From Rhodanobacteraceae bacterium (GTDB lineage Bacteria; Pseudomonadota; Gammaproteobacteria; Xanthomonadales; Rhodanobacteraceae): DNA of 39,129 nt. A program made the position numbers and the translations under genes. The stretch is from contig JAJPHA010000030.1 of the NCBI GenBank assembly GCA_021325475.1, positions 1-39,129 on the forward strand, written 5' to 3'. Numbering within the stretch: position 1 is the stretch's first letter; every line of letters begins with the position of its first letter. The notes under the pieces were generated by a model. It was not told the origin of the DNA, made no database searches, and saw nothing but the letters and a program-made list of their open reading frames with translations. Positions 8,120 to 17,872 of the stretch are shown here, one piece after another.

Positions 8120-8612
8120 TCACAGATCGCGCAGGTAGAAGCGATCGCAGCCGAAGTGCCCGGTGCGGCCGAGCGCGGCGGGCAGGCGCCGGAAACCGTG
8201 TTTTTCGTACAACGCCTGGGCCGCGTCCATGCCCGACAGCGTTTCCAGATAGCAGCGCCGGTAGCCGGGCGCGCGCCTCAGCGAGACAGCGCATGAGCAG
8301 CGCATGGCCGGCGCCGCGACCGCGCAGACGCGGCAGGAAGTACATCTTGCGCAGCTCGCAGACGTCGGGGTCGCCGCCGACGAGCTCGGCGATGCCGCCG
8401 CCGCCGCACACGATGCCGTCGAGCTCGACGACGAAGTAGGCGCGGCCGGGCCGCGCGTACGTCGCCGCCATGGCGTCGACTTCGGCGTCGTGGATCGCGA
8501 AGCCCGGGCCGTCGGCGCCGAATTCCGGCATCACGCCGCGGATCAGATCGGCGACGGCGTCATCGTCGCGCGGTTCGATCGGGCGGATCGAGAAGGGTGT
8601 GGTCGTCGACAT
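8120..8612 (-). pseudogene. GNAT-family N-acetyltransferase, frameshifted
   Basis: The N-terminal part starts at the ATG at 8612 (MSTTTPFSIRPIEPRDD) and carries GNAT motifs through the acetyl-CoA-binding LRKMYFLPRLRGRGAGHALL and MRCLAEARAR. The frame then breaks in a GCGCGCGCCC run at about 8266-8277. The remainder, GYRRCYLETLSGMDAAQALYEKHGF and GCDRFYLRDL, continues one base out of frame to the stop at 8120. Both halves are intact family sequence, so a single-base change restores a full gene of about 164 codons. It could be a recent mutation or a base-calling error in a GC run. The substrate is unknown. Confidence 0.85.
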
Positions 8613-8652
8613 CGAGCGCGTGCGCGTGCGGCGTCGTGTCCCGTCATCAAGG

Positions 8653-9462
8653 CTACAACGGCCGGCGGAAATCGAGATCGTAGCGCGAACCGTGCACCAG
8701 CACGTGCACGCGCAGGTTGGTGATGCTGATCGGTCCGCTGGGGTCGGCATCGGCCGCATTCGAATGACCGACGTCGGTCGGATCGATCACGGTCACGCCG
8801 CCGCGGCCGACCACGTCCATGACGTTGTCCGGACCGACGAACGCGGCGGTGTCGGGATCGATGCCGATGCCGAGCGCGAACGGGTTGAGCGCGAGCGCGC
8901 CGAGCAGCCGGCCGAGGCGGTCGGCGCTGGCGCCGCCGGGATCGATCACCAGCCGATTGGACAAGCCGAGGCCGGGCGCGAGAGTCACGCTGCCCATGCG
9001 CGGCGTCGAGCCCTGCGCGCCGCCGGCCAGCATGTGCTCGGCGAGGATCGGCGCGGCCGCGCCGACGCCCGCCACGGCCATGCCTTCGGCGTTGCGCTTG
9101 CGCAGCAGGCGCGCCAGCGGCGTGCCGCCGAGCAGCGTGGACAGGCGCAACGGTTGATCGGCGCACAGGATCGCGAGATCGGCGCGGTCCACGACGGCGA
9201 GCGTGGCTGCCTGTTCGCTGTCACTGCGCTTGGCGAGGTTCAGGCGCTGGATCTGGCGCGCACCGCCGCCGAGCAGACGTTGTTCGATCTCCTCGGGCGT
9301 GCCGTCGTCCGCCGGTGTCGCCGCGACGACGGCCACGGCCGAGCGTTCGCCGAGCAGCGCGAGCAGGCGCTTGAAGATGCCCGGCTCGCTCGCGCCGCGC
9401 ACGCTGAACCCGGCGGCGATCAGATAACCGCGGGATTGGTCCGGAGCGAGGCGTGCGGGCAT
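8653..9462 (-). CDS. Cyanophycinase-like (peptidase S51) protein lacking catalytic residues
   Basis: 269 aa. The fold is recognisable from LALNPFALGIGIDPDTAAFV (about 190-209), LGLSNRLVID, SVTLAPGLG and a GRLLG segment, all aligned to cyanophycinase, which cuts Asp-Arg dipeptides from cyanophycin. The nucleophile elbow that should read GTSAGA reads GVGAAA (132-137), so the serine is replaced by Gly134. The IDQH segment reads IDPG (173-176), so the histidine is gone. The GGDQ loop reads CADQ. It is therefore likely a non-hydrolytic paralogue. It lies 27 bp downstream of the TPR-glycosyltransferase gene. No cyanophycin synthetase gene is in the window. Confidence 0.8.
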   Translation of the reverse strand: MPARLAPDQSRGYLIAAGFSVRGASEPGIFKRLLALLGERSAVAVVAATPADDGTPEEIEQRLLGGGARQIQRLNLAKRSDSEQAATLAVVDRADLAILCADQPLRLSTLLGGTPLARLLRKRNAEGMAVAGVGAAAPILAEHMLAGGAQGSTPRMGSVTLAPGLGLSNRLVIDPGGASADRLGRLLGALALNPFALGIGIDPDTAAFVGPDNVMDVVGRGGVTVIDPTDVGHSNAADADPSGPISITNLRVHVLVHGSRYDLDFRRPL

Positions 9463-9489
9463 GGGCGGTGCGGCAAGTGCGAAGACGGA

Positions 9490-11637
9490 TTATACGGTCG
9501 CCGCGGTTTCCGACAGCATGCTTTCGATGGATTCCTCTAGGATGGCCAACGGTCCTTCGGATTGCGTCAGTTCCGGGTAGTGCAGTCGAATCCGTTGTGC
9601 CAGCCCCTCCCGACGTTCGCTGTCCTGAGCGACCGCGACGGCCAGGCTCGCCAGCTGCGACGGATCGGCGGCGATCAACTCCTCGCAGTGCAGGGCGCGC
9701 AGCATCGCCAGTGATTGGCGACCGCGCATGAACCGACCGGGGCAAGTGACCACCGGCAGTCCGGCCAGCAATGCGTCCAAGCTGGTGTTGCCGCCGGACC
9801 AGTGCAGGCTATCGAGCATGACATCGGAGGCGAGATTGACGCGCAGGTAGTCCGCGCGCGAGAGCACGGGCAGGAACACGAGATGGCGGCGGGCAGAAAG
9901 CCCCATCCGTGAAAACGCCTGCTCGAGCCGTGTGACGAACACCAACATCGATTCCTTGTCGGTGGCAAAGAACACGAATGCCGCCGCTGGATCACGGTGC
10001 GCGATCTCGGCATAGACGGCGTCGTTGTCGGGATGCAGCTTGAACAGCGATTGCGGCACCAGATACAAAGTGCGGTCCGTGGGCAGCCCCAAGGCTGCGC
10101 GATCCGTCGGTGACGGCAAGGCAGGGGTGAGATACTGTGTGCCGAGACCCGGCAGCAGATGAAGCGGCTCGGTGTAATGCTCGGCAGCGTCGGCGGGTTC
10201 CATGTCCCGACAGGATAGGAACGCGTCGATCGTTGGCAGCCCGCTCGTGACCGGATGCCCCCAAGCGCAGAGTTGCCGTGGCGCCAAACGCAACGCGGCG
10301 AGACCGAGCACCCGGAAGTCCATGCCGAGTTCGGGATAGAGGATCAGGTCCGGCGCGAGCTCGCGCAGGCGGCGGACGTTTTCCACGAGCGGTCCGTCCA
10401 GAGAAAGTTCTCCCTGCACGAGCGTTGTGAGGTGTTCGCTCAGTCGATCACGGTAAGTGCCCACGTGCACCAGGATCACTTCGTAGCGTCCGCTGCCGCC
10501 GAGACGCCGCACCCATGAGGCGAAATAGGAGCCCACGGTGCATTCGTGGAAGCGACTGGACACCAGCGCAATCCTTGGTTTGGCGCGAGTGCGTCGGTGC
10601 GAGGTGCTGTCGGAAGGCAGTAGCGCGCCGAGGCAGGCGCTCAACCAGTGGCCCATCTTCCGCTGCGGTTCGCGGTCGTTCTCGCCCTGATAGGCAAGCA
10701 GGAAATTGTCCCAGAGTAGCGCGTCCGGCGGTGGCGCGAGCGTGACCACGCGAGTCGGCGGGTACGTGGCAACGAACTCGTCGAGGCGGTGCAGGAAGTC
10801 CCGGCGCGTGGCCAGGAGCGTTTCCCGATCCGGGTAAACCGAAGGCAGCCCGAGCGCGTAGGCAAGGTCGATCCGCAAACGATCCCCCGGATCGGTCACA
10901 TGTGGGCGCAGTCGCGTCAGCAATTCCCGGCTGGCGCCAACGTCGGCGTGCCGGCGCAATTCGCGGCAGAAGGACAGAACCCAGGGGGTGATCTTTCCAC
11001 CCGCGTGGTCGATGGTTCGCGCGACCACGGTCTTGGCATGCGCGACATCGGCGGCGGCGAGCAGAAGTCTCGCGCACTCCTGCAAGTGGTCCTGTGCGCG
11101 CAATTTGCTGGCCAGCGAAACCAGATCCGCTGCGGCGCGCGCCCTGTCGCTGCCGGCGATTCTGGCCTCGGCAAGCTTGAGGTGCGCGGCAAAGTCCTCC
11201 GGCTGCGCAGCCACGACCCGGTGCAATTCCTCGATTGCTGCTTTCGGGTCGTTGCCCTCGAGCAGCAGCACTCCGAGGTTGAATCTCGCGTCCGTGTTGG
11301 TTGGATCGGCGGCCAGCGCCTTGCGGTAAGCGTCTCCTGCAACCTCCAGCGCGCGTTCTGCCTTGTGAGCGTTGCCGATGCGCAGCCAGCAAACCGAAAG
11401 CGCGCGCCGCAGTTTCGCGTGCGTCGGGTTGATCGCGAGCAGACGCGAGAGATCCTCGATCGCCTCCTGCCAGGATTCGAGCTTGAGCCGTGCGTTGGCC
11501 CGCAGCGTGCGCGCGCCGGGGTGTTCCGGCCAGTGCGCCAGGACAACGCTCGTTGCGTCCAGCACGGCGGCGAATTCGCCATTTCGAAATGCCGCATCTG
11601 CTTGGCGAAGCAACCGTTCCGCTTCGACGCGGTTCAT
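9490..11637 (-). CDS. TPR-repeat protein with OGT/SPINDLY-like glycosyltransferase domain
   Basis: 715 aa. The N-terminus (about 1-260) consists of TPR-type helical pairs (for example LDATSVVLAHWPEHPGAR, IEDLSRLLAINPTHAKLR and YRKALAADPTNTDARFNLGVLL). The C-terminal half resembles family GT41 O-GlcNAc transferases: a conserved Lys in LVPQSLFKLHPDN, DVMLDSLHWSGGNTSLDALL, and GLPVVTCPGRFMRGRQSLAML. It probably transfers a nucleotide-sugar moiety to a protein target in the cytoplasm. The target is unknown. The ATG at 11637 overlaps the HMG-CoA lyase stop (ATGA), so it is the tail of the leucine-catabolism operon even though no metabolic link is obvious. Confidence 0.85.
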   Translation of the reverse strand: MNRVEAERLLRQADAAFRNGEFAAVLDATSVVLAHWPEHPGARTLRANARLKLESWQEAIEDLSRLLAINPTHAKLRRALSVCWLRIGNAHKAERALEVAGDAYRKALAADPTNTDARFNLGVLLLEGNDPKAAIEELHRVVAAQPEDFAAHLKLAEARIAGSDRARAAADLVSLASKLRAQDHLQECARLLLAAADVAHAKTVVARTIDHAGGKITPWVLSFCRELRRHADVGASRELLTRLRPHVTDPGDRLRIDLAYALGLPSVYPDRETLLATRRDFLHRLDEFVATYPPTRVVTLAPPPDALLWDNFLLAYQGENDREPQRKMGHWLSACLGALLPSDSTSHRRTRAKPRIALVSSRFHECTVGSYFASWVRRLGGSGRYEVILVHVGTYRDRLSEHLTTLVQGELSLDGPLVENVRRLRELAPDLILYPELGMDFRVLGLAALRLAPRQLCAWGHPVTSGLPTIDAFLSCRDMEPADAAEHYTEPLHLLPGLGTQYLTPALPSPTDRAALGLPTDRTLYLVPQSLFKLHPDNDAVYAEIAHRDPAAAFVFFATDKESMLVFVTRLEQAFSRMGLSARRHLVFLPVLSRADYLRVNLASDVMLDSLHWSGGNTSLDALLAGLPVVTCPGRFMRGRQSLAMLRALHCEELIAADPSQLASLAVAVAQDSERREGLAQRIRLHYPELTQSEGPLAILEESIESMLSETAATV

Positions 11638-12530
11638 GCGCGCGCCAGTCCGACTTTGCTCTGGTTGGTTCGTCCCAGTTGCGTACTCAACCAGCGGCCG
11701 GTTTCGATCAGCCGGTCGAGATCGACGCCGGTGGCGATGCCCATGCCGTGCAGCATGTAGACCACGTCCTCGGTGGCGACGTTGCCGGTCGCGCCGCGCG
11801 CGTACGGACAACCGCCGGCACCGGACACCGACGCATCGATCACGCCGACACCGAGTTCGAGGCAGGCGAGAATGTTGGCGAGCGCCTGACCGCGCGTGTC
11901 GTGGAAGTGCACGGCGAGCGCCTGCATCGGTACTCGCTCCGCCACCGCCTGGAGCATCGCGCGGGCCTTGGCCGGCGTGCCGACGCCGATGGTGTCGCCG
12001 AGCGAGATCTCGTAGCAGCCGAGTTGGTACAGCCGCGCGGCGACGCGCACGACATCGGCGAGCGGCACCTCGCCCTGGTAGGGACAGCCGAGCACGGTCG
12101 AGACATAGCCACGCACGGCCACGCCGTCCGCACGCGCGCGTTCCAGCACCGGCCGGAAGCGCTCGATCGATTCCTCGATCGAGGCGTTGATGTTCTTGCG
12201 GTTGAACGCCTCGCTCGCCGCGGTGAACACAGCGATCTCGGCGGCGCCGACGGCGCGCGCGCGTTCGTAGCCTTGCAGGTTCGGCACGAGGACCGGGTAG
12301 CGCACGCCCGGTTGCTTGCGGATGCCGGCGTAGACTTCGGCGGCGTCGGCGAGCTGCGGCACCCATTTCGGACTGACGAAGCTGGTCGCCTCGATCGTCG
12401 TCAGGCCGGTGTCGGAGAGCCGGTCGATCAGCTCGATCTTGAGCGCGGTCGGCACCAGCGTCTGTTCGTTCTGCAAGCCGTCGCGCGGCGACACTTCGAC
12501 GATGCGCACGTGGTTCGGGAGCGTACTCAT
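11634..12530 (-). CDS. mvaB: Hydroxymethylglutaryl-CoA lyase
   Basis: 298 aa, normal length. This TIM-barrel enzyme of the HMGL-like family splits 3-hydroxy-3-methylglutaryl-CoA into acetyl-CoA and acetoacetate, the last step of leucine degradation. Visible residues: SPRDGLQNE at 14-22 (D17 metal ligand, R16 catalytic), the metal-binding HFHDTRG with H208 and H210, and the signature GAGGCPYARGATGNVATED with the active-site Cys241. It overlaps both neighbours by ATGA (unknown lipoprotein upstream, TPR-glycosyltransferase downstream). It matches liuE in the liu nomenclature. Confidence 0.97.
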   Translation of the reverse strand: MSTLPNHVRIVEVSPRDGLQNEQTLVPTALKIELIDRLSDTGLTTIEATSFVSPKWVPQLADAAEVYAGIRKQPGVRYPVLVPNLQGYERARAVGAAEIAVFTAASEAFNRKNINASIEESIERFRPVLERARADGVAVRGYVSTVLGCPYQGEVPLADVVRVAARLYQLGCYEISLGDTIGVGTPAKARAMLQAVAERVPMQALAVHFHDTRGQALANILACLELGVGVIDASVSGAGGCPYARGATGNVATEDVVYMLHGMGIATGVDLDRLIETGRWLSTQLGRTNQSKVGLARA

Positions 12531-13177
12531 TGCGGTCGCCGCCGTTGCGCCTCGATCAGGGAGTGTTCGTACTCGGCCGGGGTCTGCCGGATGCGGACCA
12601 GATGCAGTTCGGCCTTGTCCGCGAAGATGCCGCCGCGACGCAGGATTTCCAGCATGCGCGCGCGGTCGCCGCGCACGTACACGTGCAGTTCGTTCGGCAT
12701 CTTGCTCACCGTGCCGTCGAGCTTGCCGTCGATGATCTGCCGGGCGACACGCTCGTGCGCCACCGCGTGGACGTCGATCCGATCGGCGAGGGCTTCGTAG
12801 CGCGCGAAGAAAAACGCCTTCGCCGGCGGTGGCTCCACGCCGTACACCGGTTTCAGTTCGACGAGCCCCTTGAGCGCGGTGTCGGCGACGACGAGATAGT
12901 CCTTGCCGTCGGCGTGCACGTAATTCACCGGCACGTGGATTTCCTTGAGCGGCCCGCTGGGCTCGGTCTGTTCGAGCACCAGAAACCGGCAGCCCTCGTC
13001 GACGAAGAACGCCGTGGCCGTGTCGGTGAGTTTCGCGTCGTCGCCGGTCCACAATCCCTTCCAGCGCGGATCGCAGGTCTCGATGTTGTCGCCGGGCGGC
13101 GACTCGAAGCGCGTCTCGCTGCATCCGCCGAGGAGTGCGGCGACGACGAACAGCGTCGGGCGAAGACGATCGCGCAT
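12527..13177 (-). CDS. Uncharacterised lipoprotein in the leucine-catabolism operon
   Basis: 216 aa. A short hydrophobic signal ends in a lipobox LLGGC with Cys19 as the acylated residue, so the mature protein should be a lipoprotein. The mature part has no family I recognise. It contains two more cysteines (C35 and C62) that could pair in the periplasm. It begins one base after the MCC alpha-subunit stop and ends in an ATGA overlap with mvaB, so it is co-translated with cytoplasmic enzymes of leucine breakdown although it is exported. The function is unknown. Confidence 0.8.
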   Translation of the reverse strand: MRDRLRPTLFVVAALLGGCSETRFESPPGDNIETCDPRWKGLWTGDDAKLTDTATAFFVDEGCRFLVLEQTEPSGPLKEIHVPVNYVHADGKDYLVVADTALKGLVELKPVYGVEPPPAKAFFFARYEALADRIDVHAVAHERVARQIIDGKLDGTVSKMPNELHVYVRGDRARMLEILRRGGIFADKAELHLVRIRQTPAEYEHSLIEAQRRRPQ

Positions 13178-13178
13178 G

Positions 13179-15178
<2,000 letters not shown>

Positions 15179-15182
<4 letters not shown>

Positions 15183-15694
15183 TCGCCGTCCCAGTAATCG
15201 ACCATCGACTCCAGCCGGCCGATGAAGCGGAAACCGTGCGCCCGGCCGTCGCCGTCGCGCGGACCTTCGGCGACGAGGAATTTGCCGGAATCCGGATAAT
15301 CGCAGATTTCCGGATACTCCAGCGTGCTGACCGCGAGGTACTTGAGCTCGGTCGTGCCGGTGTTGATGATCTGGTGTGCGGCCTCCGGGCCGCCCGGCGG
15401 GCAGGCGACGAAATCGCCCGGACGCAGCGGATAGGTTTCCTTGCCGATGCGCACCTCGCCGCGGCCTTCGAGCACGAAGAACATTTCCTCGTTGACGCGG
15501 TGGCTGTGGAACGGAAACGCGCGCTTGCCCGGTGGCACCGCGGTGATGTTGTAGCCGAGCTTGCGCGCGCCGATGCGCGTGGCGACCTCGCCCATGCGCG
15601 CGTCGAACCGTGCGGCGGCCGCGCCTGGCGCCGCGTACTGCTGCGGCCGCGGTTGCAGTTCGACTTCCTCGATGTTGATGATGCGACGGCTCAT
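15179..15694 (-). CDS. Cupin-domain protein of the leucine-catabolism operon
   Basis: 171 aa, a single small cupin. Motif 1 is visible as PFHSHRVNEEMFFVLEG (H63, H65 and a Glu at 69/70). Motif 2 is RPGDFVACPPGGPEAAHQIIN (H107), which supplies the usual four-ligand metal site. The fold suits a metal-dependent enzyme or a small-molecule-binding protein, but the sequence does not say which. It lies 47 bp after the methylglutaconyl-CoA hydratase gene and overlaps the MCC alpha start, so it is co-expressed with leucine breakdown. The start at 15694 gives MSRRIINIEEVEL. The much longer frame upstream is a shadow of the hydratase gene. Confidence 0.88.
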
Positions 15695-15741
15695 GTTCCC
15701 GGCTCCGGCCAATGGCCCACCGCGTCGATGGCGAGCATGCT

Positions 15742-16536
15742 TCATTCCCTCGGTGCCCACTGCGGCGAACGTTTTTCGAGAAACGCGGCGAGTCCCTCCT
15801 GGCCTTCGGCGGAGACCCTGAGGCGCGCGATCAACGCAGCGTTCTCGGCGTCGGCGGCGAGTGCGGCGGCGGGCGTCGCACCGCTTCGGCGCAGCACCAG
15901 TTCCTTCGCCTCGCGTTGCGCCTGCGGGCCACCCTTGGCGAGCAGACGCAGGACGCCATCGACGGCGCCATCGAGCTCCGCGGCGGGCACCACCCGATGC
16001 AGCAGGCCGATGCGGGCCGCCTCGGCCGCATCGAAGGTTTCGCCGCTCAGAAACAGACGTCGCGCCTGGCGCGTCCCGATCGCGGCGATCACGTAGGGCG
16101 AGATCACGGCGGGCACCAGACCGAGCTTGACCTCGGTGAGGCCGAACTTGGCCGCATCCGTGCCGATGGCGATGTCGCAACAGGCGATCAGGCCGACCCC
16201 GCCGCCGTAGGCCGCGCCATTGACGCGCGCGATGGTCGGCTTGGCGAGGAAGTTGAGCGTGCGCATCAGCGTTGCCAGACGTTCGGCGTCGGCGCGGTTT
16301 TCCTCCTCGGCGGCCGCGGCCATGGCGCGCATCCACTGCACGTCCGCTCCCGCGGAAAACGACGCGCCGTGGCCAGTGAGAACGACGGCACGGATCGCCG
16401 GATCGCGCTCGAAAGCGCAGAGCGTATCGGTCAGCTCGGCGATCAGCGCATCGTTGAAAGCGTTGTGCACCTCGGGGCGGTTCAGCGCGAGGTGGGCGAC
16501 GCCTTGGTGTAGAGCGATTTCGAGGAATTCGGCCAT
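15742..16536 (-). CDS. liuC: Methylglutaconyl-CoA hydratase (enoyl-CoA hydratase/crotonase family)
   Basis: 264 aa, crotonase fold. It has the first oxyanion-hole segment SAGADVQWMRAM, the second GAAYGGGVGLIACCDIAIG, and the conserved TEVKLGLVPAVISPYV with the catalytic-region glutamate. Crotonases of this type hydrate 3-methylglutaconyl-CoA to HMG-CoA, between methylcrotonyl-CoA carboxylase and HMG-CoA lyase, both of which are encoded in the same block. Other enoyl-CoA hydratase activities cannot be excluded from sequence alone. The start at 16536 (MAEFLEIALHQG) fits the family. Its upstream region is shared, divergently, with the Fur-controlled iron module. Confidence 0.92.
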   Translation of the reverse strand: MAEFLEIALHQGVAHLALNRPEVHNAFNDALIAELTDTLCAFERDPAIRAVVLTGHGASFSAGADVQWMRAMAAAAEEENRADAERLATLMRTLNFLAKPTIARVNGAAYGGGVGLIACCDIAIGTDAAKFGLTEVKLGLVPAVISPYVIAAIGTRQARRLFLSGETFDAAEAARIGLLHRVVPAAELDGAVDGVLRLLAKGGPQAQREAKELVLRRSGATPAAALAADAENAALIARLRVSAEGQEGLAAFLEKRSPQWAPRE

Positions 16537-16630
16537 GGTGGGGATGCTTTGCGTCCGGCGATCATAGCGGTTACGTCGGCGCGACGAGAACCGGCGCAAC
16601 GGAGTCGATCGCGTGTCACGGTCGAAGCCG

Positions 16631-16661
16631 TTGCATCAGCAAATAAGAACGATTATCATTT
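16631..16661 (+). promoter_or_regulatory. Sigma70-type promoter overlapped by a Fur box
   Basis: TTGCAT (16631-16636), a 17-bp spacer and TATCAT (16654-16659) make a good vegetative promoter. The stretch AATAAGAACGATTATCATTT (16642-16661) overlies the -10 and resembles the AT-rich Fur consensus (GATAAT repeats with inverted ATTATC), in strong contrast to the surrounding GC-rich DNA. Fur-Fe2+ bound here would block transcription of the cupredoxin-FTR1 operon that starts at 16690. Confidence 0.75.
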
Positions 16662-16689
16662 AGCTCATCGACCCTGTCGTGCCGACGGT

Positions 16690-17016
16690 ATGCGAAAGTC
16701 CTTACGAATGTTGCTGCTCCTCGCCGCCGCGAGCACCTGCGCGGTGGCACAGGAGCATGAGGCGAAACTCGCGATCCGCGATCACAAGTTCGAGCCGGCC
16801 GAATTGACCGTGCCGGCCGGCGCCAAGATCAAGCTGCTGATCGAGAATCAGGACGCCACCCCCGAGGAGTTCGAGAGCCACGAGCTCAATCGCGAAAAGG
16901 TGGTGCTCGGCAAGAGTTCGATCACGGTGTACCTCGGTCCGCTCGACCCCGGCCGCTATCCGTTCTTCGGCGATTTCCACCAGGAAACCGCGCAGGGCAC
17001 GCTGGTCGTGCAGTAG
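16690..17016 (+). CDS. Periplasmic cupredoxin-fold protein paired with FTR1 iron permease
   Basis: 108 aa. A signal peptide ends near CAVA-QEHEA (cleavage about residue 20). The mature domain DHKFEPAELTVPAGAKIKLLIENQD and DPGRYPFFGDFHQETAQGTLVVQ is a cupredoxin fold. It has His at 32, 64 and 97 but no cysteine in the mature part, so it is not a type-1 copper protein. Proteins of this kind accompany FTR1 permeases (the EfeO cupredoxin domain or P19-like partners) and are thought to bind or oxidise Fe(II) for uptake. The start at 16690 is the first ATG giving a signal peptide. FTR1 begins 12 bp downstream. A Fur box precedes the gene. Confidence 0.88.
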   Translation: MRKSLRMLLLLAAASTCAVAQEHEAKLAIRDHKFEPAELTVPAGAKIKLLIENQDATPEEFESHELNREKVVLGKSSITVYLGPLDPGRYPFFGDFHQETAQGTLVVQ

Positions 17017-17028
17017 GAGGCGACGGCG

Positions 17029-17865
17029 ATGCTCGGCACCGGTCTTCTGGTATTCCGCGAAGTGCTCGAGGCGGCGCTGATCGTCAGCATCGTCTGTGCG
17101 GCCACGCGTGGTGTGGCCACGCGCGGACGCTTCGTCGGCAGCGGCATCGCCGTCGGCGTGCTCGGCGCGATCGCGGTCGCGTTTTTTGCCGATGCGATTT
17201 CCGCGGCGGTGAGCGGGATCGGCCAGGAGTTGTTCAACGCCACGGTGCTGCTCGCGGCGGTGGTGATGATCGCCTGGCACGCGATCTGGATGGCCAGCCA
17301 CGGCCGCGAGCTGGCGCAGCAGATGCAGCGTGTCGGCCACGCCGTGCAGGCCGGAACGCGCCCGTTGTCGGCGCTGCTGGTGGTGGTGGCGATCGCGGTG
17401 TTGCGCGAAGGCTCCGAGGTCGTGCTGTTTCTCTATGGACAGGCGGCGAGTGGTGCCGGCGCGGTCGCCATCGCCGGCGGCATCGCGCTCGGCGTGGCGG
17501 GCGGCGTCGCCGTCGGGTTCCTGCTGTACTTCGGCCTGCTCGGCATTCCGATGCGGTACTTCTTCTCGGCGACGAACTGGCTGATGCTGTTGCTCGCCGC
17601 CGGGCTCGCCTCGCAGGCGGCCGGCTTCCTGATCCAGGCCGACGTGCTGCCGGCGCTCGGCAATCGCATCTGGGATTCCTCGGCGCTGCTTCCGGACACC
17701 TCGCTGCTCGGCAAGACCCTGCACACGCTGATCGGTTACGACGCGCGGCCGGCCGGCATGCAGCTCGTGTTCTACATGGTCACCGCCGTGGCAATCGCGT
17801 TCGGCATGCGGCGGTGGGGCCATCCGGCGCGCGCGCCGCGTCTCCCGGCGACGACGTCGGCGTGA
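17029..17865 (+). CDS. FTR1-family high-affinity iron permease
   Basis: 278 aa, about seven membrane helices. Both hallmark REXXE iron-binding motifs are present: REVLE at 10-14 in helix 1 and REGSE at 126-130 in helix 4. FTR1/EfeU proteins move ferric iron across the inner membrane, usually after extracytoplasmic oxidation by a partner. It follows the cupredoxin gene by 12 bp under one Fur-regulated promoter, so the pair forms a minimal iron importer without EfeB. It is convergent with the next gene, with only 7 bp between the stops. Confidence 0.95.
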   Translation: MLGTGLLVFREVLEAALIVSIVCAATRGVATRGRFVGSGIAVGVLGAIAVAFFADAISAAVSGIGQELFNATVLLAAVVMIAWHAIWMASHGRELAQQMQRVGHAVQAGTRPLSALLVVVAIAVLREGSEVVLFLYGQAASGAGAVAIAGGIALGVAGGVAVGFLLYFGLLGIPMRYFFSATNWLMLLLAAGLASQAAGFLIQADVLPALGNRIWDSSALLPDTSLLGKTLHTLIGYDARPAGMQLVFYMVTAVAIAFGMRRWGHPARAPRLPATTSA

Positions 17866-17872
17866 TCCTCGC

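Noticed and set aside
9463-9489. Separate promoter for the cyanophycinase-like gene
   Set aside because: Only 27 bp separate it from the upstream gene and no promoter-like elements are visible; read-through is more likely.
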